From: a bacterium
GTDB lineage: Bacteria; Bdellovibrionota_C; UBA2361; SZUA-149; JAEUWB01
DNA: 64,000 bases
Reading direction: 5' to 3'
Assembly: GCA_016786595.1 (NCBI GenBank)
Contig: JAEUWB010000003.1
Location: 62,001-126,000 of the forward strand
Below are positions 29,043 to 37,224 of the stretch, one piece after another. The position numbers and the translations under genes are program-made. Numbering within the stretch: position 1 is the stretch's first letter; the number at the start of each line of letters is the position of its first letter. The notes below the pieces were generated by a model. It was not told the DNA's origin, ran no database searches, and saw only the letters and a program-made list of their open reading frames with translations.

Positions 29043-29279
29043 TTCCAATTTGGAATCTTGTAGGAAGCGCAAGGGTAAGTAAGAAGGGGTATGTCCCCTT
29101 AGGGGACGGATGATTTGCTTAAGCAAATCACAGGGGGAAATAAATATACTGCTTCCAACTGTGGGGAATTATTATTTTTTGGAAGAGGTATATTTTTGTT
29201 TTGTTTCGCCTTTCGGCAAAACGGATATACTGCTTGCCAGCACCATCTTTTCGGGAAAACCTTAATGGAAGCAGTATAT
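29043..29279. repeat. Cluster of perfect palindromes in front of maf
   Basis: Contains TTCCAATTTGGAA (29043-29055); AAGGGG/CCCCTT (29084-29100) competing with GTCCCCTTAGGGGAC (29093-29107); the 18-bp palindrome GATTTGCTTAAGCAAATC (29112-29129); and a 14-bp inverted repeat ATATACTGCTTCCA (29144-29157) with its complement at 29266-29279. A third degenerate copy of ATATACTGCTT is at about 29225. The right arm includes the start of maf. The GGGG-TATGT-CCCC hairpin resembles REP or IS200/IS605-type ends, but no transposase is present. Confidence 0.6.
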
Positions 29280-29891
29280 ACATGGGAACATGAGTTAATT
29301 CTAGCTTCGCAATCACCACGGCGTAAGGACTTACTCGAGTCGGCTGGGGTGAAGTTTGCGATTATGCCATCAAGCGCTGATGAGAATTCTAACCCTGCCT
29401 TAAGCCCTCAAGATCAAGCGCTTGAAATTGCAACAAGAAAAGCCAAAGTAATCGCAGAGAGGTTCCCTGGAAGGTTGGTTCTTGGCGCAGATACTATCGT
29501 GGTCCTAAACCAGGCAACCAGACCCCAGATCTTAGGAAAGCCAGCATCGCCGGAAGATGCTACTCGGATGCTACGAATTTTATCAGGCATAACTCACCAG
29601 GTAATTACAGCGTATTGCTTAGTTTGCATCGAGAAAAAACTTTTCATTCAGCGTGCGGTAGTTACAGACGTAACTTTCAAGGTCTTGAGCGATGATGAAA
29701 TCAAAGCTTACGTGGCATCAGCAGAGCCGCTAGATAAAGCTGGAGCATACGCCGCCCAGGGCAAGGGAGCGTTTTTTGTGAAAGCGGTGAAGGGCTCTTA
29801 TACTAATGTAGTTGGCTTGCCATTGGTTGAAGTTTTAGAAGATTTAAAAGCTCTTGGCGCCTGGCAGCCCAGCGATCTTGTCACTCGGTGA
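29265..29891 (+). CDS. maf: Maf family nucleotide pyrophosphatase
   Basis: 208 aa from ATG 29265, so that the typical start ELILASQSPRRKDLLESAGV falls near residue 10. An in-frame upstream extension to 29115 is non-coding palindromic DNA. Other conserved elements: LVLGADTIVVL, LGKPASPEDATRMLRILSG, THQVITAYCLV, YVASAEPLDKAGAYAAQGKG, VKAVKGSYTNVVGLPLVEV. Maf/YhdE/YceF proteins hydrolyse (modified) nucleoside triphosphates and have been tied to septum inhibition. The initiation codon lies in the right arm of a 14-bp inverted repeat. Confidence 0.93.
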   Translation: MEAVYTWEHELILASQSPRRKDLLESAGVKFAIMPSSADENSNPALSPQDQALEIATRKAKVIAERFPGRLVLGADTIVVLNQATRPQILGKPASPEDATRMLRILSGITHQVITAYCLVCIEKKLFIQRAVVTDVTFKVLSDDEIKAYVASAEPLDKAGAYAAQGKGAFFVKAVKGSYTNVVGLPLVEVLEDLKALGAWQPSDLVTR

Positions 29892-30154
29892 ACAGAGTTA
29901 ACTTGTCATTATAGGTGTCTGTGCGAGGTTGAGTTAGCTTGTCATCCTGAGCGATTTTAATGCGAATGATCATGAGTATTAAACGAGTCGAACGGATCTC
30001 CAACCTGCGCAGCAAAAGCCGACTCTACTGACAGTCTCCGTTTTATAAATTATCTGTTACTACGAGCGAAGCGAAGCAATCTGTTCACTATTCAAGGAAA
30101 AGTATAAAAGAAGACTTAGGTTCAAGCCTAAGCTCATACGTGTGAAATTTATCT
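29892..30154. repeat. Intergenic dispersed repeats between maf and yggS
   Basis: 29941-30003 is a copy of a dispersed element starting GTCATCCTGAGCGA and ending ACGGATCTCCAA; a second copy is at 52467-52530. At about 30066-30090 GCGAAGCGAAGCAATCTG belongs to the CAATCTGTT repeat family clustered near 48.1 kb. At about 30111-30134 CTTAGG-TTCAAG-CCTAAG is a hairpin ending in GTTCAAGCCTAAGC, the same terminal motif as the elements at 38.4 and 54.3 kb. Confidence 0.7.
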
Positions 30155-30832
30155 ATGACGATTAAAGCCAATCTAGATCAGGTTCGAAGCCGCATCACTG
30201 CAGCTTCTATTCGTGCTGGTCGCGACCCGAGTTCAGTCAAACTCGTTGCAGTTTCGAAGAAAAAATCTTTAGAATTAATCCAAGAGGCGTTTGCTGCTGG
30301 GCAGAGGATTTTTGGGGAAAATTATGTACAAGAGGCCTTAGAAAAGAAGGTAATAGTCCCTGCAGCTGAGTTTCATTTAATTGGGCCGCTACAATCGAAC
30401 AAAGTTAAAAAAGTCGTTGGCAATTTTTCGCTGATTCACTCTGTGCATAAACTCGATCTTGCTCACGAAATTTCAAAAGCTGCAGCTAGTCGAGGAATAA
30501 CTCAGGCGATTTTGTTACAAGTCAATGTTGCAGGCGACGAGAATAAGTCTGGCTTGGATCAGGCTGAAGTGTTTGCTGTTGTCGAGCAAGTAGTAAAGCT
30601 TAAGAATATTAAGCTCCTGGGCTTAATGACAATTGGGCGTGAGGGAGCCGAGCGCGAGGAGCGTCGGGCCGAATTTCGTCGTTTGCGGGATTTGCGGGTC
30701 GCGATCGAGCAGCAAAACTCTATAACCTTGCCGGAACTTTCGATGGGGATGTCAGATGACTTTGAAATTGCGATTGAGCAAGGCGCTACGATTGTTCGCG
30801 TGGGGTCGCTGATTTTCGGATCGCGCGTTTAG
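30155..30832 (+). CDS. YggS/PLPBP family pyridoxal-phosphate homeostasis protein
   Basis: 225 aa. Typical start IRAGRDPSSVKLVAVSKKKS with the PLP-binding lysine predicted at K35, then FGENYVQEALEKK, FHLIGPLQSNKVKKVVG, LLQVNVAGDENKSGLDQAE, LLGLMTIGR and LPELSMGMSDDFEIAIEQGATIVRVGSLIFG. A fold-type III TIM barrel without the second domain of alanine racemases. It binds and buffers PLP; no catalysis is established. Homologues commonly neighbour proC and yggT, which are 5 kb downstream here, separated by inserted genes. Confidence 0.94.
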   Translation: MTIKANLDQVRSRITAASIRAGRDPSSVKLVAVSKKKSLELIQEAFAAGQRIFGENYVQEALEKKVIVPAAEFHLIGPLQSNKVKKVVGNFSLIHSVHKLDLAHEISKAAASRGITQAILLQVNVAGDENKSGLDQAEVFAVVEQVVKLKNIKLLGLMTIGREGAEREERRAEFRRLRDLRVAIEQQNSITLPELSMGMSDDFEIAIEQGATIVRVGSLIFGSRV

Positions 30833-31365
30833 GACTAAAGAGACAATTTAGTTCTCGACTCTTGATCTGAATGACCGTCCATATACCCGACCGGCGGCAG
30901 GTTGGCTAAATTTTTTGTTCAAGCTGGTATAGGGTTACTCCCCCAAGCAAATCCCCAAGCAAATGTGCAAAATCGCAAACAGCAATAAAACTAAAATATT
31001 TAGGACTACACACAACGAATAGATGAATCTGGACGATAATGTAGTTGGAGGTGTAATTTTAGGTTCTAAAAAGAGCGCTAGAAAGTAACCCCGTACCCAC
31101 GGCCAAAAGGGGCCTACCTTTGCTCTCGATTTCGACAGCCATCGCTTAGCAACAATGCCAACGACTTCAATCTAACTATCAGAATTGATTCAATTAATAA
31201 TTAACAAAATCATAGAAATAAAATTAAGTAATTATGATTAATTTTCTTGAAGGATAATAGTTTGCAACATAGTATTCTGTTTGCGCATCATAATAGTAAT
31301 GTATGAATCTTTAACGTTTCCAATTATGATGAGAGATTTGAGATAGGTCTATTGGATTAAAATTT
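30833..31365. other. AT-rich intergenic region with left direct repeat
   Basis: 533 bp with no gene found. CCCAAGCAAAT occurs twice in tandem near 30945-30965. The left copy of a direct repeat (GAATCTGGACGATAATGTAG and the next four bases) is at 31027-31050. The last about 170 bp are very AT-rich, in contrast to flanking core genes, and probably contain the promoter of the Cys-rich genes. Confidence 0.45.
31027..31050 (+). repeat. Direct repeat, left copy
   Basis: 24 bp starting GAATCTGGACG, identical to 32498-32521; similarity extends with scattered mismatches about 15 bp further upstream. The two copies bracket the Cys-rich gene pair. Confidence 0.8.
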
Positions 31366-31842
31366 ATGTTAAATTTACTTCTAAGATTATCATTATTGAA
31401 CCTATATTTATTTTCTTGTTGGAACGTAGCTCTTTCATTGCCCCAATCTGATGGCAGTAATACTGGAATCAAGAAAAGTCTTAAAATTAAACCCGCGACC
31501 GATGAATGCTCTGGTTCGACTATGTCAATATTATGCACTAAGGAAATTTCTGGCGAATGTAATACAAGTACAACAAATTCTGCCGTATGCGAATGTAGTT
31601 GTGAAATTACTGGGGTTCCTCCAAGCCCTTTGCCAACGTGCCCCAGTATTTGTGCAACAAGCATCACCGGCTGCGGATCTACTGCCTACAGGGTTTCTTA
31701 TAATAAATCTGACTTATCACAAGAATGTTCCGTTGAGATTGGCTGTAATGCTAGCCCCGAACCATCTACGATGATATTTAAATGCTCAAAATTATTTTCT
31801 GCAGGCGCTAGTGCTGGCTCTACTATGCAATCAGAGTATTAA
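31366..31842 (+). CDS. Cysteine-rich secreted protein (first of a pair)
   Basis: 158 aa. Hydrophobic N-terminus (MLNLLLRLSLLNLYLFSCWN) acts as signal peptide or anchor. The mature part holds about a dozen Cys in patterns such as CECSCEIT and CPSICATSITGCGS, suggesting several disulfides and export. Low complexity Ser/Thr/Gly tail (SAGASAGSTMQSEY). No family recognised. The next gene begins 14 bp later, so they are likely cotranscribed. AT-rich codons differ from neighbours, consistent with transfer or relaxed selection. Confidence 0.6.
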   Translation: MLNLLLRLSLLNLYLFSCWNVALSLPQSDGSNTGIKKSLKIKPATDECSGSTMSILCTKEISGECNTSTTNSAVCECSCEITGVPPSPLPTCPSICATSITGCGSTAYRVSYNKSDLSQECSVEIGCNASPEPSTMIFKCSKLFSAGASAGSTMQSEY

Positions 31843-31856
31843 CTAAGGAGTTTTTT

Positions 31857-32369
31857 ATGGTTACTCGAAATAAACTAATCATCGTTATTACAGCGATGTT
31901 ATTCAGTATGGCTTTCGACAAATTTGCCTTGGCTGAAAAATCTCACTGCGATGAACCAACTAGCATGCCAAATTCTATTTGTCAGGATTTGAAAATATCA
32001 AGTACCTCAATTAGTTATACTTTTGCTCTGAATCACGTTGGTGGAAGGGAGGACGTTAAGGGACTTGCAGCTAAACTAAACCGACTTTGTGATGGTCTTT
32101 CTAGAGATCCAAAGTATTCGCAAGATTCTTGTCCTGATACAAACGGCGAATGTACGCTACCTTATGGATGTGCCGATGGAAATTTTCCTGGTGTCTGTTC
32201 ATATGTAAATGAAGATAAATCTTGCATTAAAACAGCGAAAGCCAAGTTGATATCAAAGGTAAAAACAACTTATATCTATGAATTAAGAAACGAAACTACA
32301 TGCCATTATACGTGTACAGAAAAATTGAATTCGTCAATATCTAATACTGATTCTAGTGCTATCTATTAA
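31857..32369 (+). CDS. Cysteine-rich secreted protein (second of a pair)
   Basis: 170 aa with AAGGAG seven bases before the ATG. Signal peptide LIIVITAMLFSMAFDKFALA. The mature part has about ten Cys (SHCDEP, SICQDL, LCDG, SCPDTNGECTLPYGCADG, GVCSY, SCIK, TCHYTC). Both partners end in a Ser-rich tail and have xCxCT-like patterns, so they may be distantly related or interact. Unknown function; a secreted toxin, inhibitor or surface factor are possibilities only. Confidence 0.7.
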   Translation: MVTRNKLIIVITAMLFSMAFDKFALAEKSHCDEPTSMPNSICQDLKISSTSISYTFALNHVGGREDVKGLAAKLNRLCDGLSRDPKYSQDSCPDTNGECTLPYGCADGNFPGVCSYVNEDKSCIKTAKAKLISKVKTTYIYELRNETTCHYTCTEKLNSSISNTDSSAIY

Positions 32370-32497
32370 AAAAACACGAAATAGCTACTACTTAGTTACA
32401 ATTACTAACGTATTTATTTATGGCTATACACAGAATCTCTTAACATGTTTTCCTTCTTAATAACTGAAATATTTTACGCGACACGCTACAAATAGAC

Positions 32498-32521
32498 GAA
32501 TCTGGACGATAATGTAGTTGG
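32498..32521 (+). repeat. Direct repeat, right copy
   Basis: Identical over 24 bp to 31027-31050, placed about 130 bp after the second Cys-rich gene. No target-site-like signature, integrase or transposase is nearby. Confidence 0.8.
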
Positions 32522-32610
32522 GAGTCTCTGCTTGTATTTCCACATGCGTGCTAGTAAATAACCTGCTACAAACGATCAAGTAGATTGTAAATTTATTTTA
32601 AGGAGAGATT

Positions 32611-32712
32611 ATGGCTAAGTCACACAATGCACAGAAAAACGTTAAAAAAGCCCCACAAAAAACTAAAAAAGAAAAGCGCCAAGCTAAGATTGAGAAAAGA
32701 AACAGTAAGTAA
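32611..32712 (+). CDS. Lysine-rich 33-aa microprotein
   Basis: Begins MAKSHNAQKNVKKAPQKTKK and ends EKRNSK; about 40% Lys/Arg. A strong ribosome-binding site AAGGAG lies six bases before the ATG, which argues that it is translated. Similar short MxKSHxxKK-type proteins occur in many proteobacteria as hypotheticals (from memory). A nucleic-acid or ribosome-associated role is plausible from composition only. Confidence 0.6.
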   Translation: MAKSHNAQKNVKKAPQKTKKEKRQAKIEKRNSK

Positions 32713-32798
32713 TTAAATTCGGGAAAAAGCCGAAGTGGAAAGTGTAGCCGGTATCGGCCACTTTCCCAAATAACCGCGCGAAGTAAGCTGCCCCGGTG

Positions 32799-33460
32799 TT
32801 ATTGCGCGGGCAATAAAAATTTCGTCCGGGCATGCTCGCGCGCCAACGCCATAAATTCTGGACCTGCTTGCTCTTCTAAATTTTTATAAATTTATCACGC
32901 GCCGCCCGGATTAGAAAATCCCAGTCCTCGTAGACTGGAAATTTTAAGTCGTAACCTTGAACTTTCTCCCAGAGCGATTTTTTAAAAGCCAGAGAGGTGG
33001 CATAGATATAATTAGTAAAGAGTAATCTCGTAAAATCAAATTCTGAGGAGACGATTTTTTCGTCAATCAATTTGCCATCTTTTGTATAGGTCTGATAGCG
33101 CGTTGAGGTGTAGACCAGATCGGCGTCAGTATTTTTCAGGCCCGCGACTAAATTTTAGGGATGTTCTGGCGCATACAGATTATCATCATCGAGAATTGCA
33201 ATGGCTGTAGCATTGGCATTTTCAATTCCAAGATTAAGCGCAGCGGAGCGCGGTAAAATTTTATTAGTTATAAGTTGCTTTAAGCCTGGAAGTTGTGCTG
33301 CAAATTGAGCAGTCGCAATCGGCTTACCCGCCGGACTCATCTCGAGCAAAACGACTTGGAAATTTTTAAAGGTCTGCTGCGTGAGACTCTTTAGGGCTTC
33401 TACCACTCGTTTTCGCCCTAGCGAGCGGATGATTACAGTGATCGGGTATCGCATGGCCAT
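32799..33460 (-). pseudogene. Decayed family-2 glycosyltransferase
   Basis: Reading from 33460: MAMRYPITVIIRSLGRKRVV..., ALNLGIENANATAIAILDDDN (GT-A fold with DDD metal motif), then an in-frame TAA at 33157-33155 (…YAPEHP stop). The same frame continues NLVAGLKNTDADLVYTSTRY... to YEDWDFLIRAARDKF, then ends at 32876 in an A/T run. Shifting frame there restores LEEQAGPEFMALAREHARTK and a natural stop at 32799. So one nonsense and one frameshift mutation are needed to rebuild a GT2 protein of about 220 aa. It is most likely a pseudogene; sequencing error in one site is possible. Confidence 0.8.
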
Positions 33461-33898
33461 GATTTGTCAATGTCATGCAAGTTGCATATTAATTTGGTTT
33501 TTCCAAGTTACTTCTAGACTCGAAGAAAGCTTAATATATATCTAGCTTATAGTGAAAAAAGTTAAACGTTATAGTGAAGCTCTGAGCTTTTAGTGCGAAG
33601 CAAAACTTCCCAAGATTTGCCACTTTATTAAACTAAAGCAAAAATTTCTAGAGCACTTGCCTTTTAACGTAATTCTGCTATATTCACTCACAAATGCTAA
33701 TAAGTTTTCCTACATTTTCTATCCCGGTTGATGCATTTTTAATGCAGCGACATCACAAACACGGCGCCTAGCGCCGCAATATTTTTAAGCTCTTAAAGCT
33801 ACTCAGTTATCAATACTTTTTATTACTCTAGTTAGAGATTTATATAGTGCTCGCGCACTCTCAGCAGTACCCAGCTTTGGATTTGGGTAGGGGTTAAT
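33461..33898. other. Intergenic region without recognised genes
   Basis: 438 bp. A GC-rich hairpin CGGCGC-CTA-GCGCCG lies at about 33762-33776 followed by an imperfect T-rich stretch, possibly a terminator or REP-like stem. Nothing else identified. Confidence 0.3.
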
Positions 33899-34933
33899 AT
33901 GGAATTAAATGAAATCGTAGATTTGACGTTAAAGTTAATCGCGATTCCTTCAAACACACGCTCCGAGCAGAAAGTTATAGACTTTCTAAGAGATTTTCTT
34001 GGTCAATTTGCAACTGAAATTGAGCTGATTGAGGTTACGTCTGAACGTAAAAATCTTTTTCTGAGTTGGGGTAGACCTAAAATTGTATTTACAACTCACA
34101 TCGATACGGTGCCCGGCTCGACCGCAGCACGAGTCGACGCGGAGAAAATCTACGGACGCGGAGCCTGCGATGCTAAGGGAATTGCGGCAACGATGATCGG
34201 AGTTATTTCACAATTGTTAAAAAGCGGTCAAAGTGATTTTGGCTTATTACTTGTTGTGGGCGAAGAAGAAGATGGAATTGGCGCACTGAGGGCAAGCAGA
34301 TACCTACAAGGTCGTGGCATCGAATATATTATCAACGGAGAGCCCACGGAAAATAAATTAATGCTTGCAACTAAAGGCGGACTGGGAGGGCAAGTTGCGT
34401 TTACGGGAAGAGCTGCTCACAGTGGCTACCCAGAACTTGCCGTCGATGCCAATAATGAAATGTTGAATTTTGCATCAAGTTTAGCTGCTCAAAATTTTGG
34501 CCAAGACAATTTATTAGGACCAGCTACGATCAATTTTGGCTTGATTGCTGCTGATAATCAGCCCAATGTTATTTCTGACTACGCGACCCTGAGTTTTTTA
34601 GTACGCACAGTTAGCTCAAACGCAGATGTCTTAGCAAAAATTCAGACGCTCTGCTTAGATGGCGCTAAACTTTCAATTGATTATAACGTGCCAGCAATTA
34701 AATTAATGACATTGCCTGGATTCGATACAGCGATAGCTGCCTATGCTACCGATATTCCGAATTTTTCAGCACTCGAGGCGCGAGCAATTTTATACGGACC
34801 CGGATCGATTCAACAAGCACACACTGCAAACGAGTGGATTGAGATCGGCAGTATTCAACAAGCAGTCACTGACTATCAACGCATCTTCACGCTGTTAGTA
34901 AAGCAGCATTCTCATACTCTGCATCGACATTAA
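33899..34933 (+). CDS. M20 family metallopeptidase/deacylase (ArgE/DapE-like)
   Basis: 344 aa. The co-catalytic zinc ligands are recognisable: His/Asp in TTHIDTVPG, the bridging Asp in GRGACDAKG, Glu pair in VVGEEEDG and the Glu of INGEPTENK. The dimerisation insert begins KGGLGGQVAFTGRAAHSGYPEL. Likely removes an acyl or amino-acid group from a small substrate (N-acetylornithine, succinyl-diaminopimelate or dipeptide type). The final His motif region is GPGSIQQAHTANEWIEIGSI. It is not in an operon, so substrate is undecided. A short hairpin follows the stop (CATCCTC...GAGGATG). Confidence 0.9.
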   Translation: MELNEIVDLTLKLIAIPSNTRSEQKVIDFLRDFLGQFATEIELIEVTSERKNLFLSWGRPKIVFTTHIDTVPGSTAARVDAEKIYGRGACDAKGIAATMIGVISQLLKSGQSDFGLLLVVGEEEDGIGALRASRYLQGRGIEYIINGEPTENKLMLATKGGLGGQVAFTGRAAHSGYPELAVDANNEMLNFASSLAAQNFGQDNLLGPATINFGLIAADNQPNVISDYATLSFLVRTVSSNADVLAKIQTLCLDGAKLSIDYNVPAIKLMTLPGFDTAIAAYATDIPNFSALEARAILYGPGSIQQAHTANEWIEIGSIQQAVTDYQRIFTLLVKQHSHTLHRH

Positions 34934-35102
34934 AACTCCAGAGCTTCCATACAATTTAATACGGGTAGTAGAAGTTAATCAGGTCATCCTCATTATCATC
35001 AGAGGAGGATGGCTTGAGATTTTAAGGGTTTTATTAATCTGTGTGTTTGTCAATGCATATTGTGCGTGGGTTCGAGTAGTTGCCATCTCACTATTGGAAC
35101 CT

Positions 35103-35756
35103 ATGCATAATGCTTCAAAAGTGAGAACTAATTTCGTCACTGCGGCTCAGTTCCCTGAGCCGCTACTTCCTGAATGCGCTTCAGTCTACATGGCGTGCTT
35201 CAATGGTGAGCCGTGGAATGAAGCGTGGACAATCGCAAGCGCTCTTGAGCGCTTCAGCGAGGCTGAAAAGCAAGGCGCAGATTTTATTTGTGCCTGTGAA
35301 GCTGAAACAGGTAAGGTCATCGGAATTGCGATTGGTGTTCCCAATGGCGCACCTTGTTTCAACGAGGATTCGCGCGCTTTTCTCGAAGAGCGCAACGTTC
35401 CTGCTAATGCTTACTACATCGCCGATGTTGCTGTAGTTCAGAGTGCTCGTGGACAGCACGTAGGACTGGAACTGACAAAATGTCTAGTGAGCTGTGCTTT
35501 TAAGCGTCAGCGAGAAATCGGTCGGCGCGGATACGAGGCGCAAGCGGAAGGCTGCCTCTATGGAGCTCAGCTGCCGCTGCTTCCAAACCTAATCCAAGGC
35601 GATGGAATCATTTCGCGCACACTGCCGACCAACGATGCGATGCTTGCGATCTTTCACAATCTGAAGTTTCGTGACATCGGCGTCAGGCCGGAGGAGACTG
35701 GAGGCAAGGTATCAGACCGCGTCTATCTTCATCATCCGACACTGTTGGACTGGTGA
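35103..35756 (+). CDS. GNAT family N-acetyltransferase
   Basis: 217 aa from ATG 35103; a GTG at 35043 would add 20 residues. Characteristic beta4-alpha3 region AYYIADVAVVQSARGQHVGLELTKCLVSCAF contains the acetyl-CoA-binding Q/R-x-x-G-x-A-like loop (ARGQHVG), followed by the late motif LPTNDAMLAIFHNLKFRDIG. Substrate unknown. It is followed after 6 bp by a perfect 10-bp hairpin. Confidence 0.8.
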   Translation: MHNASKVRTNFVTAAQFPEPLLPECASVYMACFNGEPWNEAWTIASALERFSEAEKQGADFICACEAETGKVIGIAIGVPNGAPCFNEDSRAFLEERNVPANAYYIADVAVVQSARGQHVGLELTKCLVSCAFKRQREIGRRGYEAQAEGCLYGAQLPLLPNLIQGDGIISRTLPTNDAMLAIFHNLKFRDIGVRPEETGGKVSDRVYLHHPTLLDW

Positions 35757-35762
35757 ACTGCA

Positions 35763-35787
35763 TCTGGGGTAGTGACCCTACCCCAGA
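35763..35787 (+). terminator. Hairpin after the GNAT gene
   Basis: TCTGGGGTAG, loop TGACC, CTACCCCAGA: a perfect 10-bp stem right after the stop. No T-run follows, so termination or mRNA 3'-end protection is inferred. Confidence 0.5.
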
Positions 35788-35979
35788 AGAGCATTAGCAA
35801 TCAAAACAGGGTTTTGAGACTTTTAAGGTATTAAAAAATCTCAAGCGCCATCGTCTACTAATCTCCAGAGAATTAAAATCTACTCTAATTCTTAAAGAAC
35901 ATGCCTGCTGTTGGCAAATCTTGCTGCGCTGAGTTATTCACTTTTAGTTGTAAATAAGAAGTAGCTTGGAGTTTTGGGG

Positions 35980-36789
35980 ATGACAAATCAAGTTCAAGGA
36001 ACAGTGGGGATTATCGGTTGCGGGAATTTGGGCCTGGCGATTTTGCGGGGCTTGGTGCTTTCAAAATCGCTTGCACCAGAAAAGTTATTTTTCGTTGACC
36101 ATAACCCGGAGCGATCCAAGAAAGTTGCTGAGCAATTTAAAGTTACTAAGCTTGAGTCAATCAGCGAATTAAGTCGCAAAGTCGAGACAATTATTTGCGC
36201 AGTTAAGCCTAAAGATTTTTTCGCCGCAATCGCCGAAGTTCGTCAAACCCGCGACAATGCAAAACTGATTTCGGTAGCAGCAGGAATAAGAATTGCTGAT
36301 ATCCGTGATACACTTGGCGAGCAAAGCACAGTAGTGCGCGCAATTCCCAATATCCCCTGCCTTGTCGGCGCCGGGATGACTGGACTTTTTGGAACAGACT
36401 TGACCTTACTGGAAACAGCGCGAAGTATTTTTGCGCCAATCAGCGATGTCTATCTCGCTAGCGCAGAAAAAGAAATTGATATCATGACAAGCCTCTCAGC
36501 CGGTGGCCCAGCTTTTCTTGCTTTAGTGGCCGAGGCGCTTGCCGATGGTGGAGTCAAAATGGGACTGCCGCGCGACATCGCTTTGCAGGTTTCTGTGCAA
36601 ACAATGCTTGGCACAGGGGCTTTTCTCAAAGAATCTCGTGAACATCCAGCCCGCTTAAAAGACATGGTCTGCACTCCAAATGGCACAACGATTCAGGGTA
36701 TTCATGCGCTGGAACTTGCTGGAGTGCGTGCCGCCATGATCGATGCTGTGGAAGCTAGCGCGAAAAGAGCAATGGAGGATTTGGGATAA
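35980..36789 (+). CDS. proC: Pyrroline-5-carboxylate reductase
   Basis: 269 aa from ATG 35980 (preceded by TTGGAG; a TTG two codons earlier is possible). Rossmann loop GIIGCGNLGLAIL, then AVKPKDF, SVAAGIRIADIRDTLG, VVRAIPNIPCLVGAGMTGLFG, and the C-terminal ProC signature (PAFLALVAEALADGGVKMGLPRDIALQVSVQTMLGTGAFL...HPARLKDMVCTPNGTTIQGIHALE). Catalyses the last step of proline synthesis with NAD(P)H. One base separates it from yggT, so they are an operon. Confidence 0.97.
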   Translation: MTNQVQGTVGIIGCGNLGLAILRGLVLSKSLAPEKLFFVDHNPERSKKVAEQFKVTKLESISELSRKVETIICAVKPKDFFAAIAEVRQTRDNAKLISVAAGIRIADIRDTLGEQSTVVRAIPNIPCLVGAGMTGLFGTDLTLLETARSIFAPISDVYLASAEKEIDIMTSLSAGGPAFLALVAEALADGGVKMGLPRDIALQVSVQTMLGTGAFLKESREHPARLKDMVCTPNGTTIQGIHALELAGVRAAMIDAVEASAKRAMEDLG

Positions 36790-36790
36790 A

Positions 36791-37090
36791 ATGATACTGC
36801 TTGCTAACTTTTTTATTGCCACAGCCAATTTGCTTGGCGGTCTGATTTCAATCTTTATTTTCTTGTTTATTGCACGGGCGATTTTATCCTGGGTCAATCC
36901 TGACCCGCGTAACCCGATTGTGCAATTTCTGTATGGTTCAACTGAGCCAGTTTTACGCAAAGTTCGCAGCAAAATCCCGCCAATGGGGATGTTTGATATT
37001 TCAATTGTAGTAATTATTCTCGGGCTTTATTTTATTGATCAGTTCTTGGTCGCCTCGCTACGCACTTACGGGCAAATGATGTTGAAGTAA
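36791..37090 (+). CDS. yggT: YggT family membrane protein
   Basis: 99 aa. Two hydrophobic segments (ILLANFFIATANLLGGLISIFIFLFIARAILSWV and FDISIVVIILGLYFIDQFLV) flanking the family motif SWVNPDPRNPIVQFLYGSTEPVLRKVR. Homologues are linked to osmotic/ion homeostasis and to cell division or chloroplast CCB3-type functions; precise role unclear. Downstream of proC as in many genomes. Confidence 0.92.
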   Translation: MILLANFFIATANLLGGLISIFIFLFIARAILSWVNPDPRNPIVQFLYGSTEPVLRKVRSKIPPMGMFDISIVVIILGLYFIDQFLVASLRTYGQMMLK

Positions 37091-37224
37091 GATTTTCTTG
37101 AGCTGACTTAAAATAAGGAGTCAGTAGATCGGGTCTTCCTGTCTTGAAGTATATTCCAAAAAACTCCTTAAAATGGATGCCTCTAGATGAATGGCGGGCG
37201 CTTGGCGGTGACAACTTGGCCTGA

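Noticed and set aside
29115-29264. N-terminal extension of Maf
   Set aside because: The sequence is palindromic non-coding DNA and the Maf family starts near ELILASQSPRR.
32876-33460. Two separate small genes on the minus strand
   Set aside because: Both lie in the same frame across a single stop and together rebuild one family-2 glycosyltransferase, so a pseudogene is simpler.
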